The notes under the pieces: model-generated
The model's input: the letters and a program-made list of their open reading frames with translations, nothing else
What the model was told of the DNA's origin: nothing
The model's database searches: none
Part shown: positions 7,727 to 14,680 of the stretch, in pieces
How the letters are laid out: every line of letters starts with the position of its first letter
Position numbering within the stretch: the stretch's first letter is position 1
Source: Alphaproteobacteria bacterium UBA828
Lineage (GTDB): Bacteria; Pseudomonadota; Alphaproteobacteria; UBA828
DNA length: 21,353 nt
Direction of reading: 5' to 3'
Assembly (NCBI GenBank): GCA_002296185.1
Contig: DBHM01000001.1
Coordinates: 13,265-34,617 of the forward strand
Made by a program: the position numbers and the translations under genes

Positions 7727-8473
7727 CTAATGATTAACAGGACGAAATTTTACAGATCCTGGGGCTCCGTCGCAGAAAAAAAACACAGACTGCGGTCTGG
7801 AATTATAAATTCTCATACCAATAATTGATGAATTGACTGTTCCATAGTCAGGAGTATTAAGACATATAGCTGTATTTTTTGCTCTACTTGAGCTATTTCC
7901 TTCATCATCCGATAATATTTTCTCCCAGTCTGATAAATCTCCTGATTCTATATTTGGCGATTTAGCGGATGTGAATTTATTCTTGTAATATGATATTTTA
8001 GGGCATGTTTGGTCATTTAAGTCTCGGTTTGTAATCATTGATAAGCCATTCTGGACATTTTTGACTTGTGGATGAGATTTTGTATCGTGACGTAACCATA
8101 AACATTCTGATGTATCCGCTATAAGCAAATTAAAGCCAGAATATTGATCTAACCCTTTTTCTAATAAAGTACTTATTGCTTGTGAGGGTGTTGAATATTT
8201 CAATGCATTTACCACCAGATTGCCTCGACTAGATTGATTTTTCGAAGGTCCTAATGAACCTGATCGATTTAGTATTACGGCAACTAGTCCATAGTCATTT
8301 ATTCCTATCCAACTACCTCCTGCAACTTTATCCCGTCCACCAATTATTTGACGACAACTATTCCAATGTCGACCAGGTGCCTCCCAGTCACGATCTCGCA
8401 TTTCATCCCTGTTTGCAGCCAAAATTAACGGCCATCTATGATTAGGACGTCTCAAAATTATTGCTGTACACAT
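7727..8473 (-). CDS. NRDE-family (TANGO2-like) protein
   Basis: 248-residue protein of the NRDE/TANGO2 family. The N-terminus begins MCTAIIL, so the near-terminal Cys2 of the family is kept; LAANRDE at 18-24 gives the family its name, and GGRDKVAGGSWIGINDYGLV (45-64) is the second conserved block. The fold resembles N-terminal-nucleophile hydrolases, and the eukaryotic relative TANGO2 has been linked to heme or lipid handling, but the biochemical role in bacteria is unsettled and I do not assign one. No signal peptide or membrane helix is evident. It runs in the same direction as purC but starts upstream of it, with about 130 bases between the two genes. The ribosome-binding site is weak. Confidence 0.88.
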   Translation of the reverse strand: MCTAIILRRPNHRWPLILAANRDEMRDRDWEAPGRHWNSCRQIIGGRDKVAGGSWIGINDYGLVAVILNRSGSLGPSKNQSSRGNLVVNALKYSTPSQAISTLLEKGLDQYSGFNLLIADTSECLWLRHDTKSHPQVKNVQNGLSMITNRDLNDQTCPKISYYKNKFTSAKSPNIESGDLSDWEKILSDDEGNSSSRAKNTAICLNTPDYGTVNSSIIGMRIYNSRPQSVFFFCDGAPGSVKFRPVNH

Positions 8474-8637
8474 TTTAGCTTTTAAGTTTACTCAACGTTT
8501 CAATGGTATCTAGGGTATTAAAAGCGGTTTAAGCTGCTAATAAAACTATATATAAAAAAATACTCTATTAGATTGATAATATATAAGTATAAACTAATTA
8601 TTCATTAAGTATGATTTATTTTGTATCTTATTTAAAA

Positions 8638-8654
8638 GACTGAGTGTTTCAGTC
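8638..8654 (+). promoter_or_regulatory. Short hairpin in the leader of the zeta-type gene
   Basis: GACTGA (8638-8643) and TCAGTC (8649-8654) form a perfect 6-bp stem with a 5-base loop, 33 bases before the ATG at 8688. The rest of the 8474-8687 gap is very AT-rich and divergent between two genes; I see no clear promoter. The hairpin could be chance or a small leader structure. Confidence 0.25.
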
Positions 8655-8687
8655 ACAATTTTGTAAATAGAAAGAGACGGTTCGTAA

Positions 8688-9008
8688 ATGACTACTTTTG
8701 ATGATCGCGAAAAAGCTGAAGAGGCGCGTTTTAAGCATGACCAAGAATTTCAATTTAAAGTTGCAGCGCGTAGGAATAAATTACTAGGTCTCTGGGCCGC
8801 GGAAAAAATGGGTATGGCAGATGCGGAGGCATCTGATTATGCTACATCTGTAGTAAAGGCAGATTTTGAGGAGGCTGGAGATGCAGATGTGATCCGAAAG
8901 GTCATCTCAGATTTAAGTGAAAATAATATATCCGTTGACGAAAACACAATAAAAGCAGAAATTGATAGATTAAATGACCTAGCAGCATCACAGCTTAAGC
9001 AGGAGTAA
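8688..9008 (+). CDS. DUF1476 protein, ATP synthase zeta-subunit type
   Basis: 106-residue, charged, helix-rich protein of the DUF1476 family. In Paracoccus denitrificans this family includes the zeta subunit, which inhibits ATP hydrolysis by the F1Fo-ATP synthase by inserting its N-terminal segment into F1. The N-terminus MTTFDDREKAEEARFKHDQE corresponds to that inhibitory region, and ARRNKLLGLWAAEKMG (27-42) is the hallmark block of the family. The remainder is predicted helical, with no membrane segment or cysteine. The family is essentially restricted to Alphaproteobacteria, which is a main support for the taxonomic call. It is transcribed alone on the plus strand and converges with the SDR gene 53 bases downstream. 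Inhibitory strength varies between species and cannot be judged from sequence. Confidence 0.9.
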   Translation: MTTFDDREKAEEARFKHDQEFQFKVAARRNKLLGLWAAEKMGMADAEASDYATSVVKADFEEAGDADVIRKVISDLSENNISVDENTIKAEIDRLNDLAASQLKQE

Positions 9009-9061
9009 TTTACTACATAAGTTTATGTGTTAGGCCTTGGTTTACTGTAATATGAGAGTGG

Positions 9062-9823
9062 TTAATAGCGACCAACAGTAAGACCGCCATCGACAATTAG
9101 TGTTTGGCCAGTTAGATATCTAGCTGCATCTGAGCAGAGGAATAGTAATACGTCTGCCATATCATCAGGTTCACCAACTCGACCTAACGGAATATATTCT
9201 GCAGCTTTTTCAAGGCCTTCTGGTCCCACTGAATGGACAGTTGAGAGCGCTTGTGCTGTTCTGATGAAACCGGGGGCAAGTCCGTTAACACGAATTCCAT
9301 ATTGACCAAGGTCACAGGCTAAACCTCTCACTAACCCTACAACACCGCTCTTTGCTGCATTGTATTGAATGTGGTCGTGCCAGCCGTATGTTGTGCCCAT
9401 AACTGAGGATACGCATACAATGGACCCTTTGCCTAACTTTTTCATTCCAGGGGCCACAGCACGCGCAAGCCTAAATTCCCCAGTCAGATCAACATCTAGA
9501 GTATGTGCCCATTTTTCGTCTGTCATTTCATCAAATAAAACTTTATGGGCAATTCCAGCATTAGCTATAGCTGCAGAAAAAGGACCGTGAGATCTTTCTA
9601 ATGAATTTACTACTTCATTGACTGCTTCACTACTTGTAACATCTAACAAGTGAAATTCTGCGGATCCTCCTGATTTACAGATTTCCTCAGCCGTCTCCTT
9701 ACCCTCGTTTTCTAAAACATCTGTTACAATTACATGCCATCCAGAGGCAGCAAAAGTCTGTGCGGTTGATTTTCCTATTCCGATACCTGCACCTGTAATT
9801 ATTACCATGTCTCTATTACTCAT
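9062..9823 (-). CDS. Classical short-chain dehydrogenase/reductase (first copy)
   Basis: 253-residue Rossmann-fold oxidoreductase. The cofactor motif TGAGIGIG is at residues 10-17, and Asp35 at the end of the second strand favours NAD(H) over NADP(H). The NAG motif is at 88-90; the catalytic set is Ser139/140, Tyr154 and Lys158 (YNAAK). The C-terminal region PGFIRTAQAL, then YIPLGRVGEPDDMADV and TGQTLIVDGG, is standard for the FabG-like group. The substrate cannot be deduced. AAAAGGA sits 8 bases before the ATG. It is the third gene of the purB-SDR-SDR run, 55 bases after the other SDR, to which it is only distantly similar, so this is not a recent duplication. Confidence 0.93.
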   Translation of the reverse strand: MSNRDMVIITGAGIGIGKSTAQTFAASGWHVIVTDVLENEGKETAEEICKSGGSAEFHLLDVTSSEAVNEVVNSLERSHGPFSAAIANAGIAHKVLFDEMTDEKWAHTLDVDLTGEFRLARAVAPGMKKLGKGSIVCVSSVMGTTYGWHDHIQYNAAKSGVVGLVRGLACDLGQYGIRVNGLAPGFIRTAQALSTVHSVGPEGLEKAAEYIPLGRVGEPDDMADVLLFLCSDAARYLTGQTLIVDGGLTVGRY

Positions 9824-9878
9824 TAAATTATCCTTTTAATCGCAATTATAATTAGTTACCTGCATTCATTATGAAGAT

Positions 9879-10634
9879 TTACACCATTATATCGCCTGAG
9901 TTTGGGTTGAGAGTCTGACCTACGAAAGCCCCAGAGAGTGGGCCTGATAGAAAAGCTACAGTTTCTGCGATTTCTTCAGGTTCAGCAAACCTGCCTAGTG
10001 GTAACTCGGCTGCTTTTGTTTCTAGCCACTCGTCAGAGATAGAATCAAATATTGGTGTTCGAGTAGCACCTGGCGCAATGGCAAAAATTCGGACACCAGT
10101 TTTTGAGAATTCTCGAGCTAAAGAGCGGGTAAGGCCCATTATACCTGCCTTAGCTGCAGCATAGTGTGCAAGTTCAACTGCTCCAAGATGTCCTAGTTGT
10201 GAAGCAATGTTTATTATAACTCCATCTCCAGATTTAAGCATACTTGGGAGGGCTGCCTTAGCACACAGGAACATACCACGTAGATGTACTGAAACCATCC
10301 GGTCAAAATCTTCGACAGTAATTTCAAGAAATGGTTTTTGTTGAGCATGCCCTGCGTTATTACAAAGAAGAGTGCACGGACCGTAATTGTCTTCGCAGTG
10401 TTCGAATATGCGATCTACATCAGAGTAATCAGAAACATCAGCTGCGATAGGAGTTGCTTTACCATTTAAAGACTGTATTTCTTTTACGGTCTGTGTAGCT
10501 GATGAAATATCTAAATCAGCAACTGTAACAGAAATACCCTCTGAGGCTAATCTTAGTGCTGTAGATTTTCCAATTCCGCTTCCACCTCCTGTAACAATAG
10601 CTATGTGGTTATTTATATCCATTCCTACTTTCAT
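9879..10634 (-). CDS. Classical short-chain dehydrogenase/reductase (second copy)
   Basis: 251-residue SDR. I place the start at the ATG at 10634, with GGAG 8 bases upstream; a TTG one codon earlier would add one residue. The cofactor motif TGGGSGIG lies near residues 15-22, the acidic residue of DLD about 40 suggests NAD(H), NNAG is about 92-95, and the catalytic Ser (about 145), Tyr158 and Lys162 (YAAAK) are all present, so it should be an active dehydrogenase. It ends with GQTLNPNSGDIMV, where most relatives have VDGG, a small departure. It lies 14 bases after the purB stop, so it is almost certainly cotranscribed with purB. Substrate unknown; FabG-like or sugar/hydroxy-acid dehydrogenases are possibilities. 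Confidence 0.93.
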   Translation of the reverse strand: MKVGMDINNHIAIVTGGGSGIGKSTALRLASEGISVTVADLDISSATQTVKEIQSLNGKATPIAADVSDYSDVDRIFEHCEDNYGPCTLLCNNAGHAQQKPFLEITVEDFDRMVSVHLRGMFLCAKAALPSMLKSGDGVIINIASQLGHLGAVELAHYAAAKAGIMGLTRSLAREFSKTGVRIFAIAPGATRTPIFDSISDEWLETKAAELPLGRFAEPEEIAETVAFLSGPLSGAFVGQTLNPNSGDIMV

Positions 10635-10648
10635 CAAAATTTCTCCGT

Positions 10649-11989
10649 TTATTTTTTGGTGAGTTTCTTATTTTTGGTAGGTGGAAAAATACGATTAAAA
10701 ATAAAGTCAATATTTTCTACATATGCGTGAGAATCAAACAATTTTTTAAGAGAATCAATGTCTATTCTGTCTACTATCTCTTTATCATCTAAAAGATGAG
10801 ACTGGAAATTTTTATCACTATCCAGAACTTTCATCGCATTTTTTTGAACAAGTTTATAGGCTTTTTCTCGACTTAGACCAGATTCAATGAGAGTGAGCAT
10901 AATTTTCTGGCTATGAATTAACCCACCAAGCCTATCGATATTGAGCCGCATATTTTTTGGGTAAACTAATAGCTTATCAACAATATTTGTTAGTCGGACT
11001 AAGGCAAAATCTAGAGCAATCGAGGCATCTGGTGCAAATACTCGCTCTACAGATGAGTGAGAAATATCTCTTTCATGCCAAAGCGATACGTTTTCTAGTG
11101 CGGGATTCACTGTAGCTCTAACTATTCTAGACAGTCCGGTAATATTCTCAGAAAGAATTGGATTCCTTTTATGCGGCATGGCGGAAGACCCTTTTTGCCC
11201 TACATCAAAAAATTCCTCAACTTCCCTTACCTCCGTTCTCTGTAAGTGGCGAATTTCAGTAGCAAGTCGTTCTATGGAGCTTGCTATAATTCCAAGAGTA
11301 GAGAACCAAGCTGCGTGTCTATCACGAGGTATGACTTGGGTAGATACCTTCTCAGGAGATAGGTTAAGGCATTTAGCTACATACTTTTCTACACGGGGAT
11401 CAACGCTCGAGTAGGTGCCTACTGGTCCAGAAATTGCGCAGACGGAAATTTCATCTCTAGCTAATAAAAGACGCTTTTTATTGCGATGAAATTCTTCGTA
11501 ATAACCAGCTAGTTTTAATCCAAATGTTGTAGGTTCCGCATGAATACCATGGCTACGTCCAACACATAATGTATTCTTATGTTGTTTAGCTCTCTTTCTT
11601 AGGGCTTTAAGCAGGGCCTCTAAATCTTTTAAAAGAATATCAGTAGACTGAGTCATTTGCACAGAAAGACATGTATCTAAGACATCTGATGATGTAAGTC
11701 CTTGGTGAACAAATCTAGAGCTAGGGCCAACTTGGGAGGCTAGGTTAGTAAGGAAGGCGATCACATCATGTTTGGTTTTAGCTTCAATTTTATCAATTGC
11801 TTTTGTGTCAACAATTTTTTTTATAGCATGCTTTCCAGCGCGCTCTACGTCAGCTATTGCTTTTTTGGGAGCTTGTCCGAGATTAACTTGCGCTCTTAAG
11901 GCATGCCGTTCTATATCAAACCAGATTTTGAAACGATTTTCTGGTGTCCATATATAACTCATTACTTCTCGAGAATATCTAGGTATCAC
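10649..11989 (-). CDS. purB: Adenylosuccinate lyase
   Basis: Homotetrameric lyase acting twice in purine synthesis: SAICAR to AICAR, and adenylosuccinate to AMP, releasing fumarate each time. 446 aa, the usual short bacterial form. It starts MIPRYSREVMSYIW with a GTG codon, as the family alignment demands. Conserved blocks are SRFVHQGLTSSDVLDTCLS, GRSHGIHAEPTTFG (with the catalytic His) and the signature GQKGSSAMPHKRNP with the flexible-loop Ser. It is separated from the other purine genes by about 3 kb and heads a minus-strand run with two SDR genes. The C-terminus is Lys-rich (TKNKKLTKK). The upstream 100 bases are AT-rich with no clear promoter. Confidence 0.98.
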   Translation of the reverse strand: MIPRYSREVMSYIWTPENRFKIWFDIERHALRAQVNLGQAPKKAIADVERAGKHAIKKIVDTKAIDKIEAKTKHDVIAFLTNLASQVGPSSRFVHQGLTSSDVLDTCLSVQMTQSTDILLKDLEALLKALRKRAKQHKNTLCVGRSHGIHAEPTTFGLKLAGYYEEFHRNKKRLLLARDEISVCAISGPVGTYSSVDPRVEKYVAKCLNLSPEKVSTQVIPRDRHAAWFSTLGIIASSIERLATEIRHLQRTEVREVEEFFDVGQKGSSAMPHKRNPILSENITGLSRIVRATVNPALENVSLWHERDISHSSVERVFAPDASIALDFALVRLTNIVDKLLVYPKNMRLNIDRLGGLIHSQKIMLTLIESGLSREKAYKLVQKNAMKVLDSDKNFQSHLLDDKEIVDRIDIDSLKKLFDSHAYVENIDFIFNRIFPPTKNKKLTKK

Positions 11990-12091
11990 TTCTTTCTAGC
12001 CGCCATCATTTTTTCTATTTTTATTTTAGATAAATATTTATTTTTCGTAATATATTTGAAATGGGAATCATTAATTTACTATATTTTGGTC

Positions 12092-12835
12092 TCAATCTGA
12101 TATATCAGTACTGAATTCTTTAAACATTCCCTTAAAAGGCTTTTTCTCTGGGGATCTATAGGTCATGGCCTTGGAAGTGCGTTTTCCAAGTTCTACCATT
12201 ATTTCTGCTTGTTTTGTCGCGCATACTACGCCATCAAGGACAGGTACGGATAGCTCATCTTCAAGTTCTTGAGCAAAAGCTGCAAATCCTGCGCATCCAA
12301 GACATACCGCCTCTGCACCCCCTTCTATTACTGCTCGACGAACCTCATTCCTGAGTTTATCAATTGAGCATTTCGGATCTTTCTCAATATCTAGAACATA
12401 AAGAGGCGTGCAGTATATATCTGTGCACTTATGACTCATCCCATATCCACGCACCATTTCCTCGAGCATCATATGAATTCTTGGAATAACAGTTACTATA
12501 GCAAACCGACCTGCTAGCATTGATGCCATGTATAGGGATGCCTCAGCAATTCCAATTACTGGTTTATCTGTTAGCTCTCTTGCGGCATGCAGTCCAGGGT
12601 CGCCATAGCAGGCAATGACATAGGCATCAATATTCTCCTCTTTTCCCTTCCTCACTTCGTCTAAAACACCGGTTGCGGCAACATACTCATCATAATAGCT
12701 CTCAATTGAAGCTGGCCCAAAATCAGGACTCACAGCAATAATTTCTGTACCTTTTCTCGCAACTAGTTCAGCAGCAGATTCTATACTTTTTGTCATTTCG
12801 ATTGTTGTATTGGGATTAATGACTTTTATTCTCAT
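12092..12835 (-). CDS. hyuE: Hydantoin racemase (Asp/Glu racemase superfamily)
   Basis: 247-residue cofactor-independent racemase. The start RIKVINPNTTIEMT and the GPASIESYYDE segment (40-50) are typical of hydantoin racemases. The two expected catalytic cysteines are both present: Cys76 in VIACYGDPGL and Cys181 in VCLGCAGF. These match the positions I recall for characterised hydantoin racemases. They would interconvert the D and L forms of 5-substituted hydantoins so both can be hydrolysed. It is the last gene of the hyuA-hyuB-racemase unit, 11 bases after hyuB, which strongly supports the assignment; allantoin racemase is the main alternative within the same subgroup. A 12-base palindrome (12097-12108) lies at the 3' end of the gene, but no T-tract terminator follows. 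Confidence 0.88.
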   Translation of the reverse strand: MRIKVINPNTTIEMTKSIESAAELVARKGTEIIAVSPDFGPASIESYYDEYVAATGVLDEVRKGKEENIDAYVIACYGDPGLHAARELTDKPVIGIAEASLYMASMLAGRFAIVTVIPRIHMMLEEMVRGYGMSHKCTDIYCTPLYVLDIEKDPKCSIDKLRNEVRRAVIEGGAEAVCLGCAGFAAFAQELEDELSVPVLDGVVCATKQAEIMVELGKRTSKAMTYRSPEKKPFKGMFKEFSTDISD

Positions 12836-12846
12836 TAGCCTGGATC

Positions 12847-14676
12847 CTATTTTTTTGAGCGTAATGATTTTCGCTTTGTTTGGGTGGCTCTTTTATCTAA
12901 CGTACCATTGCGAGTTAAAACAACGCCATAATCAGATAAAGCAGTTTTTTTACTAATAAGTCCATCCTTTACATCCTCTGTAACTTGTTCAGGATTTCTG
13001 CTTAGTGGATTACCGTACCCGCCACCACAAGTACCTGTTAGCGTTATGCTTTCACCCTTCTTAACACTTCTATTGGGCATCATAGAGGGTAGTTCATCCT
13101 TTTTACCATTGGTCTTATGTAAAACAACTCGTGCGGCCTTTCCGTTTTTACCACCGGCATAGCCCCAAGGCGGAAAGGCATGTCCATCACCTTCAATAGA
13201 TATAAAACTATCTTCTAGGAAAGTTACTTCACGTATTGATCCTATACCTCCTCGCCATTTGCCTGCAGCACTGGAGTCACTCCTAAGTTCATATCGACTT
13301 ACTCTTAAAGGTAAGTGTGACTCTATATCTTCTATAGGATTATTGCGGGTATTTGCATAAAGGGTATCAACTGCATCCATTGCATCCTTACCATACCTTC
13401 CTCCGTATGAGCCTTCATGTATATCCATATGAACCCAATGAGTTCCTTCTTTTAGACCACTAAATGCTATGACTTTTAAGTTACCCACACCTGCGCTTAC
13501 CTTGTCTGGTACAGCCTTAGATAATGACTTCATAAGTGTATCAGCAACAATATTACCTGAAACGAATCTGGCTATTGTTGGGGCGGGAAATGATGGATTT
13601 GCAAGGCTACCTTCAGGAGCAACTATGCTAATTGGCCTAATTAATCCACTATTTTGCGGTATATGTCCAAATGTTTCACTATCAAGAAGAATAGATCTAA
13701 GTGTAAGCCAAATGGCACAATCAACCGTTCCCTTAAGGGGCATGTTTATTGGTCTATCATCGCACTGAGGAGATGTGCCCGTCAGATCTACGGTCATTTC
13801 ATCTCCTTTGACTTTAAGTGTTACAACAATCTTATAGTGTCGTCTTTCTGGATCATTAATAAAACCATCCACGTGTCCTTCTGCAGAGTATGACCCGTCT
13901 GGTAATTGAGCAATTGCATTACGCATGAGTCTTTCTGAGTAGCTCATAAGCTCTTCTGACGCTAATTCAACAGTCTCAAGTCCATACTGCTTTATAAGGT
14001 CCAGATATCTATCGGCACCAATTCTACAAGCAGAAATTTGTGCTTCCATATCTCCAACAACAAGATCAGGGGCACGAATATTATCCCTGAGAAGCTGCCA
14101 AATGGGTTCATTTCTTTTGCCCTTATCATACACCTTAAGCGCTTTAAACTGGAGCCCTTCGGCATACGCATCCATTGCATCAACTATACCGCAACTTCCT
14201 GGACTAAGAGCTCCAATATCTAGGTGGTGTGCAGTTGTAACGGCAAACCCCGCAAGCTTACTACTTAAGAATACAGGTACTAGGAAAGCAACATCTGGTC
14301 CATGGCTTGCACCATGATAAGCAGAATTATGCATGATTACATCACCGGCGTTAATTGCTTCTCCACGCTCTTTAAAAATATCCATAACTCCTCGAACATA
14401 TCCTGGAATCGGACCACTTTGGAGGGGAGTGCTTTGGCGAGACTCGCATAGCTGTTGGCAGCTTTGGTCAATAATTGCAGCACCAAAGTCTTCTGACTCT
14501 CTTATAATACTCGAGTAAGACATCCTCATTAGCTTATAACCCATTTCAACTGCAATATTTTCTAAGGCTCCTTGGATAACGTTTGCAGTTACAGGATCTA
14601 TAGATGTTGAGGGTCTTCGTTTCTTATTACGTGTATTCTTTTTTTGAGTTGAAGGAATAGAAACTGTTTTTACCAT
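12847..14676 (-). CDS. hyuB: Hydantoinase/oxoprolinase subunit B
   Basis: 609-residue protein of the hydantoinase B family (also seen in 5-oxoprolinase, N-methylhydantoinase and acetone/acetophenone carboxylases). It is the partner that completes the ATP-dependent opening of a cyclic amide activated by subunit A. Conserved blocks: SIIRESEDFGAAIID (56-70), GDVIMHNSAYHGASHGPD (111-128), AHHLDIGALSPGS (149-161, metal-binding type residues), then RPINMPLKGTVDCA and the Gly-rich GTCGGGYGNPL near the C-terminus. Both ends carry short Lys/Arg-rich extensions (residues about 11-21 and the last 12). Four bases separate it from the hyuA stop, so coupling is likely. The exact substrate (hydantoin, oxoproline or other) cannot be read from sequence. 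Confidence 0.95.
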   Translation of the reverse strand: MVKTVSIPSTQKKNTRNKKRRPSTSIDPVTANVIQGALENIAVEMGYKLMRMSYSSIIRESEDFGAAIIDQSCQQLCESRQSTPLQSGPIPGYVRGVMDIFKERGEAINAGDVIMHNSAYHGASHGPDVAFLVPVFLSSKLAGFAVTTAHHLDIGALSPGSCGIVDAMDAYAEGLQFKALKVYDKGKRNEPIWQLLRDNIRAPDLVVGDMEAQISACRIGADRYLDLIKQYGLETVELASEELMSYSERLMRNAIAQLPDGSYSAEGHVDGFINDPERRHYKIVVTLKVKGDEMTVDLTGTSPQCDDRPINMPLKGTVDCAIWLTLRSILLDSETFGHIPQNSGLIRPISIVAPEGSLANPSFPAPTIARFVSGNIVADTLMKSLSKAVPDKVSAGVGNLKVIAFSGLKEGTHWVHMDIHEGSYGGRYGKDAMDAVDTLYANTRNNPIEDIESHLPLRVSRYELRSDSSAAGKWRGGIGSIREVTFLEDSFISIEGDGHAFPPWGYAGGKNGKAARVVLHKTNGKKDELPSMMPNRSVKKGESITLTGTCGGGYGNPLSRNPEQVTEDVKDGLISKKTALSDYGVVLTRNGTLDKRATQTKRKSLRSKK

Positions 14677-14680
14677 CGAA

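Noticed and set aside
9015..9028. Short palindrome ACATAA/TTATGT after the zeta-type gene
   Set aside because: Five to six AT-rich pairs with a tiny loop and no T-tract; expected by chance in DNA of this composition.
9062..10634. The two neighbouring SDR genes as further halohydrin dehalogenases or as a tandem duplication
   Set aside because: Both have intact TGxxxGIG and YxxxK motifs, so they are ordinary cofactor-dependent enzymes, and they differ too much from each other for a recent duplication.
12097..12108. 12-base palindrome CTGATATATCAG at the end of the hydantoin racemase gene
   Set aside because: It lies in coding sequence, has no loop and no following T-run, and is short enough to be chance.
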